Shown in pieces: positions 1-8,201 of a DNA stretch of 64,000 nucleotides. Below the pieces are notes generated by a model. It was not told the origin of the DNA. It saw only the letters and a program-made list of their open reading frames with translations, and did no database searches. A program made the translations under genes and the position numbers. Source of the DNA: Salinactinospora qingdaonensis (GTDB lineage Bacteria; Actinomycetota; Actinomycetes; Streptosporangiales; Streptosporangiaceae); NCBI RefSeq assembly GCF_039539445.1, contig NZ_BAABDD010000013.1, forward strand, positions 89,184 through 153,183. Direction: 5' to 3'. Numbering within the stretch: position 1 is the stretch's first letter; the number at the start of each line of letters is the position of its first letter.

Positions 1-649
1 CGACGTGAGGCTGCATCTGTGGCGTGATCCGCTCGGGCGGCGTCACGCCGGGCAGGACAGAGTTGACGGTGATGCGGCGCGGCCCCACCTCTTTGGATAG
101 CGCTACGGCCATCGCTTCCACCGCCGCCTTGGTGCCCGCGGCGGCGCCGAAACCGGCCGGGGCCGACCGGGTGGCCTCCCCGGAGATGGCGATGACACGC
201 CCGCCGTCGCGCAGCCGCCGCGCCGCTTGGCGCATCACCAAGAAGGTGCCTTTGAGGTTGGTGGCGATCATCCGATCGACGTCGGCCTCGTCGAGTTCAC
301 CGAGCGGTGCCAAAACGACCAGGCCGGCATTGGCCACGAGGATGTCGACCCCGCCGTTGATCTTCTCCGCGTCGTCGAACAGCCGCTCAACATCTTCGCT
401 GCTGCTGACGTCGCCTTGGAGGGGGGTGGCCAGCCCGCCGTGCGACTCGATCGTGGACACGGTGGCCTGGGCTGCCTCAGCATTGCTGCGGTAGTTGACG
501 ACGACATGGGCGCCGTCGGAGGCGAGGCGCAGGGCGATGGCGCGACCGATGCCCCGGGAGGCGCCGGTGATGATCGCGGTGGCCCCGTCCAACGGCCGGG
601 GACCGAACTCGCCCATACCGTTGAGATTTCCGAGGTTGGTGGTCTCCAT
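1..649 (-). CDS. SDR-family oxidoreductase, C-terminus cut by window edge
   Basis: The N-terminal two thirds of a short-chain dehydrogenase/reductase are visible. The NAD(P)-binding glycine motif reads TGASRGIG, followed by the structural motif NAG. The start chosen is ATG at 649; an alternative in-frame ATG is at 616. The region that should carry the catalytic Ser-Tyr-Lys reads SGEATRSAPAGFGAAAGTKAA. The lysine is present, but the position four residues before it, where the catalytic tyrosine belongs, is alanine. The protein may therefore be impaired or use a non-standard mechanism. It lies upstream of nothing visible in the window and about 90 bp downstream of the GntR gene on the same strand. 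The reading continues past base 1, so the substrate-binding end cannot be judged. Substrate unknown. Confidence 0.85.
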   Translation of the reverse strand, partial: METTNLGNLNGMGEFGPRPLDGATAIITGASRGIGRAIALRLASDGAHVVVNYRSNAEAAQATVSTIESHGGLATPLQGDVSSSEDVERLFDDAEKINGGVDILVANAGLVVLAPLGELDEADVDRMIATNLKGTFLVMRQAARRLRDGGRVIAISGEATRSAPAGFGAAAGTKAAVEAMAVALSKEVGPRRITVNSVLPGVTPPERITPQMQPHV

Positions 650-741
650 GTTCTGCAAGGTTAAACGAGTGGCCGCCCCCTGCTGGTAGGCAGCGAGTAT
701 CACCGCTGGTGAGCCGGCCGAGACCGGTTTGAGCGCCCTAC

Positions 742-1467
742 TCACCGCCGCTGCGTGCGGACCATACTGAGCCGGTAGACCAGACGGCACTGGTCGGTCG
801 CGCCGAGCAGATCCGAGGTTTCCACCGCACGCTCGCCGTTGTAGTGGGTGCGCTCCATCACAATCGCGGGGTCACCGGGCATCCGGTTGAGCAGTTCCGC
901 CTCCGCCCCGCTCAGCGGGCGCACCGTAACCTCCTCGATGACCCGGTCGATACGTATCCCGGCCGCGCCCAGCCGGTCCACCACGCTGAGGTCGGGGTCG
1001 CTCTCGCACGGCGAGCGCGTGGTGTTGTAAGTGAGCACGGTCGGCTCCCACGAGACGTGCGCAACGACCGGGAAACCGTCGCGTTCCCCGATCCGCCGGG
1101 TGCGGTACAGCGCCTCCTCTTCGCGGATGCCCAGCCGCTCGGCGATGTCGCCACCGGCCGGTTCGGTGATCGTGTCGACCGGCTGCTGGTGCAGCGTCCC
1201 CAAGAACGCCCGCGAGGAGTGGTCGGTGCGTGGAAATCGGATGCGTTCGGGCACCTGGCGCACGTAGTAGCCCGCCCCGGGGCGGCTTTCCACGATCCCT
1301 TCGTTGATCAGCAGGCGCAGCGCGCGCCGCGACACCTGTTCGCTGACTCCATGGTCGCGGGCGAGCTGAGCCCGGGACGGCAACCGGCTCCCGGGGGACA
1401 GTTCGCCGCTGAGGATGGGCTGGCGAAGCGTGTTGGCCAGCCATACGTAGCGTGGCTGCCCATCCAC
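742..1467 (-). CDS. GntR-family transcriptional regulator with UTRA domain
   Basis: The protein has about 241 residues. The N-terminal winged helix-turn-helix (about residues 8-70) has typical GntR sequence (LPSRAQLARDHGVSEQVSRRAL). It is followed by a C-terminal UTRA-type effector domain (about 85-235), the fold of the HutC subfamily that binds small-molecule ligands. The start is a GTG at 1467 with a GGAGG site eight bases upstream. It lies three bases after the stop codon of the S9 peptidase gene, so the two are almost certainly one transcript. Ligand unknown; the peptidase or the SDR downstream are plausible targets. Confidence 0.9.
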   Translation of the reverse strand: MDGQPRYVWLANTLRQPILSGELSPGSRLPSRAQLARDHGVSEQVSRRALRLLINEGIVESRPGAGYYVRQVPERIRFPRTDHSSRAFLGTLHQQPVDTITEPAGGDIAERLGIREEEALYRTRRIGERDGFPVVAHVSWEPTVLTYNTTRSPCESDPDLSVVDRLGAAGIRIDRVIEEVTVRPLSGAEAELLNRMPGDPAIVMERTHYNGERAVETSDLLGATDQCRLVYRLSMVRTQRR

Positions 1468-1469
1468 AG

Positions 1470-3266
1470 CTAGACCTCCGAGAAGGACGACTCCGCTGCG
1501 TTTAGCCCGGTGCTTCTCAACGCGAAGTCGAGTTCGACCGACATATGACGGATGTGCTCCTCGACGACGAGCGAACCGTGACCGGCGTCGAAACGGTACA
1601 CCTCGTGCGGCTTCCCTAGCTCGGCAAGGCGTTCGATGTAGTTGTCGATCTGGCGGATGGGGCAGCGCGGGTCGTTCTCCCCGGCCAGGATCAGCACCGG
1701 CGCGGCCACGTCGTCGGCGTAGGTCAGCGGAGAGGAGCGCCGGTACAGCTCCGGGACCTCGTCGGGGGAGCCGCCGAACAGGGAACGGTCGAACGCCCGC
1801 AGCGCCTCCATCTCGTCGGCGTAGGCGGTGATGTAGTCGGCGATGGGGACGGCGGCGATCACGGCTCCCCACGAGTCGGGGTAGACACCGGCTCCCAGGA
1901 GCGCCAGGTAGCCGCCCCAGGAGCCGCCCTCGATCACGATGCGTTCGGGGTCGGTGAGCCCCGACTGCACCGCCCAGTCGCGCACCGTCTTCACATCCTC
2001 CAGCTCGGTCAACCCGACCCGTCCCTCCAAGGCGTCGCGCCAGGCGCTGCCGTAGCCGGTGGAGCCGCGGTAGTTGACGCGCACGGCAGCGAAACCGTGA
2101 TCCACCCACGCGGCCACGTCGGGGGCGAAGGTGTCGAAGTCCTGGGCTTGCGGGCCGCCGTGGACGATGAACACGGTGGGGTGGGGAGCGGTGCCGGCCT
2201 CGGGTGTGGAGATGAGCGCGTGGATCTCCCCGCCGGGCCCGGGCACCATCGCGTCAGTGACCGGCACCGAGGCGGGCGCGGGAGTCCCGGGCGCCGACAG
2301 CACCACGGTTCCGGTGGTGTCGCGTACCACCGGCGGCTCGGCCGAGCTGGACCACACATACTCCACGGTGCCGTCGGGACGGGCACCCGCCGCCGAGACG
2401 AGGCCGCGCGCGACCTCCAGAGAGATCAGCTCGCCACTGGCCAAGTCGTAGCGGAACAGTTGGGAACGGGCGTGGTAGTCCTGCTCGATGAGCAGCGACG
2501 CACCGTCGGGGTACCAGTCGGCCAGCAGATCGCCGGGCAGATCGAGGTGGATCTCGTGCTCGGCGCCGGTGATGGCGTCGAGGATGAGGGGTTCGAGGCG
2601 GCCGTGGCGCTCGTGCAGCAGGAGCAGCCGGGAATCGTCGGGCGCGAAGCCCACGGGCGAGAGGTCCTTGTGCGGACCGTCCCACAGGTCGGCCACGGTC
2701 TCGACAGCGCCGGAGTCGGTGTCCATGCGCAGCACCCGCACGGCCATGTGCCGACTGTCACCGTGCTCGCTGTGGGCGATGGCGAACAGCGACTCGTCGG
2801 CGGAGAGGTCGGCGAGCCAGCCCTCCTGGCGATGGGAGTAGACGGTGCGGGGTTCGGCACCGGGCACGCTCAGCCGCACGTCGAAACCGTCGTCGGTGGA
2901 GCGGCCCACCAGCGCCACCCCTGAGGCGCCCAAGGCGAGCCCCGCGGCGTAGGAGGGCTCCAGCCCCGGCACGGCGAGGTCGTCGAGGCCGCCCATGAAG
3001 GGTTGGCGCCGCCACACCCCGAACTCGTCGCCGTCGGTGTCGTCGAACCACCACACCCACTCGCCGGTGGGGTCGAGGACCCCCACCATGGTGCCCTGCC
3101 GCCGTTTCGTCGCTTGGCGCTGCTCGCCGCTTTCCCGGTCCCAGGTGTAGATCTCCCACGTGCCGCTGGCGTTGCTGCGGAAGAGGCAGCGCTGTGGTGC
3201 GTTTCTGGCCCATGAGGGCAGGCTGATCTTCGCCGCCCGGAACCTGTCCTGCCAGTGTTCTCCCAT
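1470..3266 (-). CDS. S9-family (prolyl oligopeptidase-type) serine peptidase
   Basis: The protein has about 598 residues with the two-domain layout of S9 peptidases. The N-terminal half is a beta-propeller region, with repeats built around W and DxxG motifs and several DGxE-type turns. The C-terminal alpha/beta-hydrolase domain carries the nucleophile motif GGSWGGY, an aspartate in ENDPRCPI and a histidine in DAGHGS, which form the catalytic triad. No signal peptide is seen, so it is probably cytoplasmic and cleaves short peptides or acyl-peptides. The ATG at 3266 is preferred because the homologous region begins soon after it; the reading frame stays open to 3443 but that part is unlike the family. 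It is followed immediately by the GntR gene. Confidence 0.9.
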   Translation of the reverse strand: MGEHWQDRFRAAKISLPSWARNAPQRCLFRSNASGTWEIYTWDRESGEQRQATKRRQGTMVGVLDPTGEWVWWFDDTDGDEFGVWRRQPFMGGLDDLAVPGLEPSYAAGLALGASGVALVGRSTDDGFDVRLSVPGAEPRTVYSHRQEGWLADLSADESLFAIAHSEHGDSRHMAVRVLRMDTDSGAVETVADLWDGPHKDLSPVGFAPDDSRLLLLHERHGRLEPLILDAITGAEHEIHLDLPGDLLADWYPDGASLLIEQDYHARSQLFRYDLASGELISLEVARGLVSAAGARPDGTVEYVWSSSAEPPVVRDTTGTVVLSAPGTPAPASVPVTDAMVPGPGGEIHALISTPEAGTAPHPTVFIVHGGPQAQDFDTFAPDVAAWVDHGFAAVRVNYRGSTGYGSAWRDALEGRVGLTELEDVKTVRDWAVQSGLTDPERIVIEGGSWGGYLALLGAGVYPDSWGAVIAAVPIADYITAYADEMEALRAFDRSLFGGSPDEVPELYRRSSPLTYADDVAAPVLILAGENDPRCPIRQIDNYIERLAELGKPHEVYRFDAGHGSLVVEEHIRHMSVELDFALRSTGLNAAESSFSEV

Positions 3267-3442
3267 GGCACCCAGTAAAGCAGCAGTATTCGGATCATCG
3301 GACCTGGCGTATCGGATAGGGGCGATCGGGCGTGACCGGCCATCCGGCACGGGGACCGATGTGAATGCCGTGGTCACCGACTCGGTGTCGTGGATGACCG
3401 TAACTCGCCGGCCGCTCGCCGCGGCCTCCCACACCCGGCACA

Positions 3443-4012
3443 ATGACCCTTATGGTCGAGCCGTCCCCACTGTCGTTGCCGGAGTTGCGTGACCGCACCG
3501 AGCGCGGCGAAAGCTTCGCGTTCCTGTTCTTCTGGGGCCATCGACCGTTACGCGACGGCTCGATCGGGCCGGGCTGTCTGAGCCAGTGGTGGCCGGCGCC
3601 GTTCACGGTCGGCGGGGTCACCTACGCCACCGCGCAGCACTGGATGATGGCGCAGAAAGCGCGCTTGTTCGGCGACGACGTGACGGCGCGACATATCACC
3701 GCCGCCACCCATCCGGGCGAGGCCAAGGCGCTGGGCCGCAAGGTCCGCGGCTTTGACGAGCAGGTGTGGTGCGAGCACCGTTTTGACATCGTGGCGCGCG
3801 GCTCGGTCGAGAAGTTCGGCCAGCACCCCGAGTTGGCGGACTTCCTGCTCGGCACCCGCCGGCGTATCCTCGCCGAGGCCAACCCCCATGACCTGGTGTG
3901 GGGCATCGGCGTGACCGCCAAGGACGAACGCGCCACCGACCCCACCCGTTGGCCCGGCCTGAACCTGCTCGGTTTCGCCCTGATGCACGCCAGAGAGCAG
4001 CTATCGCCATGA
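3443..4012 (+). CDS. NADAR-family protein (YbiA-like N-glycosidase fold)
   Basis: The protein has 189 residues and matches the NADAR/YbiA family throughout: FFWGHRP near the N-terminus, then FTVGGVTYATAQHWMMAQKARLFGD and a C-terminal stretch around WGIGVTAKDERATDP and LLGFALM. Family members act on ADP-ribose-derived or riboflavin-pathway glycosidic bonds. Some remove ADP-ribose from DNA as antitoxins. The usual motif is TAEHxMMAxKA, and here the glutamate is glutamine. No clear ribosome-binding site precedes the ATG at 3443 or the second ATG at 3452. It is divergent from the S9 peptidase. No DarT-like toxin is adjacent, so a toxin-antitoxin role is not supported. Confidence 0.88.
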   Translation: MTLMVEPSPLSLPELRDRTERGESFAFLFFWGHRPLRDGSIGPGCLSQWWPAPFTVGGVTYATAQHWMMAQKARLFGDDVTARHITAATHPGEAKALGRKVRGFDEQVWCEHRFDIVARGSVEKFGQHPELADFLLGTRRRILAEANPHDLVWGIGVTAKDERATDPTRWPGLNLLGFALMHAREQLSP

Positions 4013-4367
4013 CGAAACGTGTCCATATAAGGCCATAGCGTGTCCGGTTCCGGCCATATCGCGGCTGGTACTGCTGTGGCGGGAGTTGCGCCGAGCCGCT
4101 TGCCCGGGCGTAAGGACGCCGCCGGTCGATCCTCGTAGGTGGCGATTCCCCCAGGCCCCGGACTTGCCGGCCGCATCCACCCCACCCCCGCCGTCCTGCC
4201 GAAGACGGCCACTTCCACAAGAACCCCCTCCGGGGCCCATGTTGCTGAGTGAGCGCGCCCGACAGAAACACCTGAGAAATGACTCCTCGGAGTTGTGTCC
4301 AAACAGTTTGTATTTTTTGTTGCTTCCCTCATTCACAGCTTCCGGTAATTGTGCGATCATCGCACAT
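4013..4367. other. Intergenic region upstream of the XRE-ImmA gene
   Basis: This is 355 bases without a convincing gene. The first part is GC-rich and featureless. From about 4290 it becomes AT-rich with T tracts, as expected for a promoter of the gene starting at 4368. The right end holds a palindrome, listed separately. Confidence 0.6.
4350..4366 (+). promoter_or_regulatory. Perfect palindrome, likely autoregulatory operator
   Basis: TGTGCGAT and ATCGCACA form a perfect 8-bp inverted repeat around a single C, ending one base before the ATG at 4368. The position over the translation start and leader is typical of operators bound by XRE-type autorepressors. That it is bound by the protein it precedes is inference. 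Confidence 0.6.
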
Positions 4368-5468
4368 ATGGAGATGGAGTTGAGTTGGGCGCTGATCGGC
4401 GAGCGCATCCGGGAGAGCAGGGCGGCTGCCGGGCTTTCCCAGCAGGACCTCGCTGACAAGGTCGGCCTGGAGCGCAGCATGATCTCCAAGCTGGAGAAGG
4501 GAGACCGCCGGATCGACGCGGTCGAACTCACCCGACTCGCTGGCGCGCTCGACTACCCCTTGACGCATTTCTTGCACCCTGCCCCCGAGGTCATCTCGCG
4601 TAGAGCGTCTATCGCTGACAGCACCGATGTCGGGGACAGTCCGGCCGCAAGTAGCGCCTACCGTACCGAGGCACTGCTCGCGGGGTGGTTGCGCGACGTA
4701 CGTCAACTCATCCAGACCACCTTCCTCGTCCCCGCTCCGATGCTGCGTTACCCCCATGAGGTGGCTCACGTCGAACAGGCCAGAGAAGCCGCCCGATGGC
4801 TGCGCGGGCAGCTCGATCTTGGCGCCGAACCGATCGACTCCGTCGCCGATGTCTGCGAGCGGGCGGGTCAGTTCGTCGCGGTCATCCCTCTGCCCTCGGA
4901 CGGCGCATCCTTGGTGGATGGTGACGTCGCGGTGGCCGTGGTCAACAAGGAGTTGGTACCGGGACGGCGACGCAGCACCGCCGCCCACGAGTTGGGACAC
5001 CTGGTGTTGGGGGATGAGTTCTCCAGTGACCTCGGAGTGCATGCTTCACGCGAGGAGCGAGAGAGGGTGGTGGAAGTGTTCGCCGCCGAGTTCCTGCTGC
5101 CCTGTGAGCAAGCGCGAGAGGTCGCTGAAGAGGGCACCGAGAAGGAACGGCGCCATGCTTTGGTCCGGTTGTCGGCGACTTACCGGGTCTCATGGGGTCT
5201 CGCTCTCACTCAGTTCAGGGACAGCGGAGCGACCGGTGATGACGAGTTGCGTCGGCTGAAAGCCCGTATCCCCACCGAGGTCGAACTCAAGGACGCTCTG
5301 GGGTGGAAACCTCAGCCGGACCTCGAATCGGTACGGGTCTCACCCCGCTATGCCTCTGCGGTGATGGCGGCGATGCGAGCGCACGCCATTACCCCCACAC
5401 GTGCCGTGGAGATGATGCGGGACCAGGTCTCGATCGAAGAACTCACCGAGGAAGCACTCTCCCCCTGA
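4368..5468 (+). CDS. XRE regulator fused to ImmA/IrrE zinc metallopeptidase (COG2856)
   Basis: The protein has 366 residues. Residues about 8-65 form a Cro/CI-type helix-turn-helix (RESRAAAGLSQQDLADKVGL, then SMISKLEKGDRRID). The middle holds a zinc-protease domain with the motif HELGH in AAHELGHLVLGDE, preceded by an acidic beta-strand region. A C-terminal helical part follows. Relatives cleave repressors or partner proteins in response to DNA damage or phage signals, or act as antitoxins. The chosen ATG at 4368 lies directly behind a palindrome and before the start of the HTH. The gene ends five bases before the TTG start of the PIN-like gene, so the two are translationally linked. The pair resembles a toxin-antitoxin or defence unit; this is inference. 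Confidence 0.88.
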   Translation: MEMELSWALIGERIRESRAAAGLSQQDLADKVGLERSMISKLEKGDRRIDAVELTRLAGALDYPLTHFLHPAPEVISRRASIADSTDVGDSPAASSAYRTEALLAGWLRDVRQLIQTTFLVPAPMLRYPHEVAHVEQAREAARWLRGQLDLGAEPIDSVADVCERAGQFVAVIPLPSDGASLVDGDVAVAVVNKELVPGRRRSTAAHELGHLVLGDEFSSDLGVHASREERERVVEVFAAEFLLPCEQAREVAEEGTEKERRHALVRLSATYRVSWGLALTQFRDSGATGDDELRRLKARIPTEVELKDALGWKPQPDLESVRVSPRYASAVMAAMRAHAITPTRAVEMMRDQVSIEELTEEALSP

Positions 5469-5472
5469 ACGA

Positions 5473-5994
5473 TTGTTGTTCGACGCATCTCCACTGCTGC
5501 ACTCCGCCAAGGCGGACCGCCTCGATGTGCTGGGGGACTTGGTCAAGGGCTTCGCACCTGCGACGACCCGGGCCGTCCTCGACGAGATCCACCGTAATGA
5601 CCCCCAGGCCTCGACAGCGGTTCTCAGAGCGGAATGGATCTCGGTGGTTGAGACTGACTCGTTGGAACTGCTCAACGCTGTGGTGAAGTGGAGCATGCGC
5701 ATGGGGCTGACTGGTGACGGCCACAACATTGGGGAGACCACGCTGTGCGCCTACGCTGACGTCCACGGCGGAGTTTTGATCGTAGACGACCTGGATGCTC
5801 GTAATGTTGCTCAGAAGCACGGGCTGACCGTTCGAGGGACGGTTGGCCTGATCGCCGACGCTTGCCGACGACAGGACTGTACGGTCACGAACGCATCAGT
5901 ACTCGCTGACGAGCTCAAGGACTCCGGCATGCGACTCCCCTTTGACAAAGGCGGATTCCAGCAGTGGGCCAGAGAAGAGAAGCTGCTCGACTAA
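5473..5994 (+). CDS. PIN-domain-like protein (DUF3368-type), possible toxin partner
   Basis: The protein has about 173 residues. It begins LFDASPLLHSAKADRLDVL, which matches the first strand of PIN-type nucleases with the first acidic residue (the D of FDAS). Acidic clusters follow in the middle (GDGHNIGETT) and late (LIVDDLDARNVAQKHGL), in the order typical of DUF3368/PIN proteins. PIN domains are metal-dependent RNases and the usual toxins of type II toxin-antitoxin pairs. The start is TTG at 5473 or 5476; no ATG or GTG exists between the upstream in-frame stop and this point. Expression therefore probably depends on coupling to the XRE-ImmA gene that ends at 5468. Confidence 0.72.
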   Translation: MLFDASPLLHSAKADRLDVLGDLVKGFAPATTRAVLDEIHRNDPQASTAVLRAEWISVVETDSLELLNAVVKWSMRMGLTGDGHNIGETTLCAYADVHGGVLIVDDLDARNVAQKHGLTVRGTVGLIADACRRQDCTVTNASVLADELKDSGMRLPFDKGGFQQWAREEKLLD

Positions 5995-6412
5995 CGTGCC
6001 ACTGATAGCTGCGTATCGTCGCCGGCGCCTTCGAGATCCGGGCTAAGGGACCCACCGTGCTCGTCCCGGGACGGCACCTCTATCGCTTCCGGCCTGAGTC
6101 GTTCTCTACTGCCGCATCTGTCCGCAGATAGGTGTGCCTCCACCCCTCCTTACCGAGTACGCCACGATGTGGGAGGGGTGATCCAGCCACGCGGAGTGTC
6201 CGTGGAGATGCACGGTGGGGCCGAACCGTGTGTGGTCCGCGGCCCCGGCCTCCCTCCACCATCGGTAGGCCGAGGCCGCTTCCTCGAACAGGTTCCGGGG
6301 ACCGTGCTGCCGCCGCCGTCCTCACCGTCATTGGGGCGCTGGGCGAACCGGCTTGTCTTCATGACTGTCTTAGCGGGACAGGTCGCCGTGTCGACGGGCG
6401 GTGCGAGGAGGC
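5995..6412. other. Non-coding gap between PIN-like gene and DUF2000 gene
   Basis: There are 418 bases without a supportable gene; the open frames here have no family resemblance. A 9-bp inverted repeat (CACCCCTCC at 6141-6149 with GGAGGGGTG at 6172-6180) could form a stem and help end transcription of one of the two converging genes. Confidence 0.5.
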
Positions 6413-6898
6413 TCAGCCCAGCAGCGGGAGCCGTCCCACGAGTTTGTCGACCTTGTTGCGCGGTCCGACGATGCTCACTCCGTGGTAGGTGATGTTTTCG
6501 CTGGCAGTGGTACTCAGCGTGTTCAGGTAGCCGCCGTAGACACGGCAGATCTGGGCCGTCTCGGGCATGTCCACCACGAACAGGCCACTCTTGGTTCGGC
6601 TCTTCTCGCGGATCTCGCGCACCTTCTCCACCTCGGCACCCAGAACCGTGCACCCCGACCACGGCAATCCGACGTGGTCGGTTCCCGAGGCGTCCGTCCC
6701 GCCGGGACCGACGAGAGCCGGGATCGCTTTGCCAACGGCGGCGGCCATACAGCCGGTGGTGTTGGCGATCAACCCGGACGGCAGGTCCCGGTTGACCACC
6801 ATGACCCACTTGAACCCGAGTTCCCGCGTGGACAGGTCGATCTGGATCTCGTTGTCAGCGAGTTGGAAGGGGACCGGCGCGGTCCGTTGATCGGCCAT
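6413..6898 (-). CDS. DUF2000-family protein
   Basis: The protein has 161 residues and matches DUF2000: FKWVMVVNRDLPSGLIANTTGCMAAAVGKAIP at the start, and a conserved middle with GLPWSGCTVLGA. Function is not established for the family; the fold is related to peptidyl-tRNA hydrolase II-like proteins. The ATG at 6898 has an AGAGGA-type site upstream. It is divergent from an Lrp/AsnC regulator with a 187-bp intergenic region. DUF2000 genes are often found next to Lrp/AsnC genes, so the regulator probably controls it. Confidence 0.85.
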   Translation of the reverse strand: MADQRTAPVPFQLADNEIQIDLSTRELGFKWVMVVNRDLPSGLIANTTGCMAAAVGKAIPALVGPGGTDASGTDHVGLPWSGCTVLGAEVEKVREIREKSRTKSGLFVVDMPETAQICRVYGGYLNTLSTTASENITYHGVSIVGPRNKVDKLVGRLPLLG

Positions 6899-7085
6899 GA
6901 GTAAGGCGTCCTCTCGTTTCGGCAGCCCTCGCCCATGGTTCGGCGCCCAGGTAAAGGCGCCGAACCATCGGCACGGATGCGTCGTTGATCTTCCCTGCGT
7001 GCGGAGAATCGCGTATAAGCTAAATGAAAATCCGTTCTTATGTAAGATCTGCCGAATTTTATTCGGGGCAAAGGGGATTTTCTTT

Positions 7086-7589
7086 ATGATCGACGAACTT
7101 GACCGCGCGATTCTGCGGGAACTGCAAAAGGATGCTCGGCAGACCAACCGCGACCTCGCCGCTGCCGTGGGGGTGGCACCCTCGACCTCGTTGGAGCGGG
7201 TGCGGGCGCTGCGGGAGAGGGGCGTGGTGCGTGGCTACCGTGCCGATGTCGACCTCGACGCGATCGGTCGTCACGTGCAGGCGATGATCGCGGTACGCAT
7301 CCGCCCGCCGTCTCGCCGCAACATCGAGAGCTTCCGCGAGTGGGTGTCGCGACTGTCGGAGACTGTGGGTGTGTTCGTCACCTCCGGCAGTCGGGATTTC
7401 CTCATCCACATCGCTGTGGCTGACACCGATGGTCTTTACGCCTTCGTCATCGACCGACTGACGCAGCGTCCCGAGGTGGCCGATGTGGAGACCAGCGTGG
7501 TCTACGAACACCGCCGGGCCGTCCCGGTGGACCCCATCCGTGAGCGCCGCTCCGAGGGGCGGGAGCCCAACCAGGGTCGGACGGGCTAG
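7086..7589 (+). CDS. Lrp/AsnC-family transcriptional regulator
   Basis: The protein has 167 residues. The N-terminal helix-turn-helix starts at LDRAILRELQKDARQTNRDLAAAVGVAPSTSLERVRALRERGVVRGY. The C-terminal RAM/ActD-like beta-alpha sandwich runs from about residue 65 to 145 and contains the ligand-interface motif around FVTSGSRDFLIHIAV. The start is ATG at 7086, with AAGGGG about ten bases upstream. It is transcribed away from the DUF2000 gene; the AT-rich stretch between them (about 7010-7085) should hold both promoters. Amino-acid-type ligand expected from the family, identity unknown. Confidence 0.92.
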   Translation: MIDELDRAILRELQKDARQTNRDLAAAVGVAPSTSLERVRALRERGVVRGYRADVDLDAIGRHVQAMIAVRIRPPSRRNIESFREWVSRLSETVGVFVTSGSRDFLIHIAVADTDGLYAFVIDRLTQRPEVADVETSVVYEHRRAVPVDPIRERRSEGREPNQGRTG

Positions 7590-7860
7590 GGAAACGGAGG
7601 GCGCTGGCGCTTCCCTGACTGTCCGTCGACGCGGAGCGGGCGGGCGCGAAAGCACCATGTCGCCATGTCGACATTTCCCCCTCAGCGGTGTTGTCGCCGC
7701 CCACGGCTGTCAGGGAAGTGGCCAATCGCCCAACTTTGGGTTTCATGTGGAACCTTCCCTCGCCGTTCACCTGCCATGACTCGTCCCCCAGCCTCAGCCG
7801 TCCCACCCCGTCGAGTCGGTTGGCCCACAAGGCCGGTAGAATTATTCGAGGATGAGCAAC

Positions 7861-7895
7861 GAAGGGCCTTCACCCGTAACGGGTGAAGGCCCTTC
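7861..7895. terminator. Strong hairpin between convergent genes, copy 1
   Basis: GAAGGGCCTTCACCCG (7861-7876) pairs perfectly with CGGGTGAAGGCCCTTC (7880-7895) around a TAA loop, giving a 16-bp stem. It sits between the Lrp gene on the plus strand and the DUF397 gene on the minus strand, so it probably acts as a terminator. There is no long T tract. Confidence 0.7.
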
Positions 7896-7948
7896 GCTCG
7901 TGTGTACCCCATGACCGAGTAGGTAGGATCTTCCTTGGTACTCAGGTA

Positions 7949-7984
7949 GAGGGCCTTCCGCGTCAGTAGGGGCGGAAGGCCCTC
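7949..7984. terminator. Strong hairpin between convergent genes, copy 2
   Basis: GAGGGCCTTCCGC (7949-7961) pairs with GCGGAAGGCCCTC (7972-7984), a 13-bp stem. It shares the GGGCCTTC core with the hairpin 55 bp to its left and lies 15 bp beyond the end of the DUF397 gene, fitting a terminator for that gene. Confidence 0.68.
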
Positions 7985-7998
7985 GTCGTATCCGAGTA

Positions 7999-8190
7999 CT
8001 AAACCTGGTCGTGGTGGACTGCCGTGATGAATGCCCACCACTCTTGGGCATTGAAGCTCAGGTGTACAAGTTCCGGGTTCTGTGAGTCACGGACGTCGGT
8101 CTCCCCGGCCCTGCTTGCTACTTCGATGCAGTTGTTCGAGTTCGGGGCACTGTAGCTGGACTTACGCCAAACGGCATCGTGTAGGTCCAT
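7999..8190 (-). CDS. DUF397 domain protein
   Basis: The 63-residue protein is the typical DUF397 small acidic partner: WRKSSYSAPNSNNCIEVA near the N-terminus, then VRDSQNPE and FNAQEWWAFITAV. The ATG at 8190 lies 11 bases after the stop of the XRE gene and is cotranscribed with it. In actinomycetes such pairs (whiJ/abaA type) act in development and antibiotic control, the DUF397 protein modulating the XRE regulator. Confidence 0.92.
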   Translation of the reverse strand: MDLHDAVWRKSSYSAPNSNNCIEVASRAGETDVRDSQNPELVHLSFNAQEWWAFITAVHHDQV

Positions 8191-8201
8191 GGGAAGCCTC
8201 T

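Noticed and set aside
7852..7914. Tiny frame through hairpin 1 encoding EGPSPVTGEGPS
   Set aside because: The peptide repeat is a by-product of the palindromic DNA; both strands give the same reading, so it does not argue for a gene.
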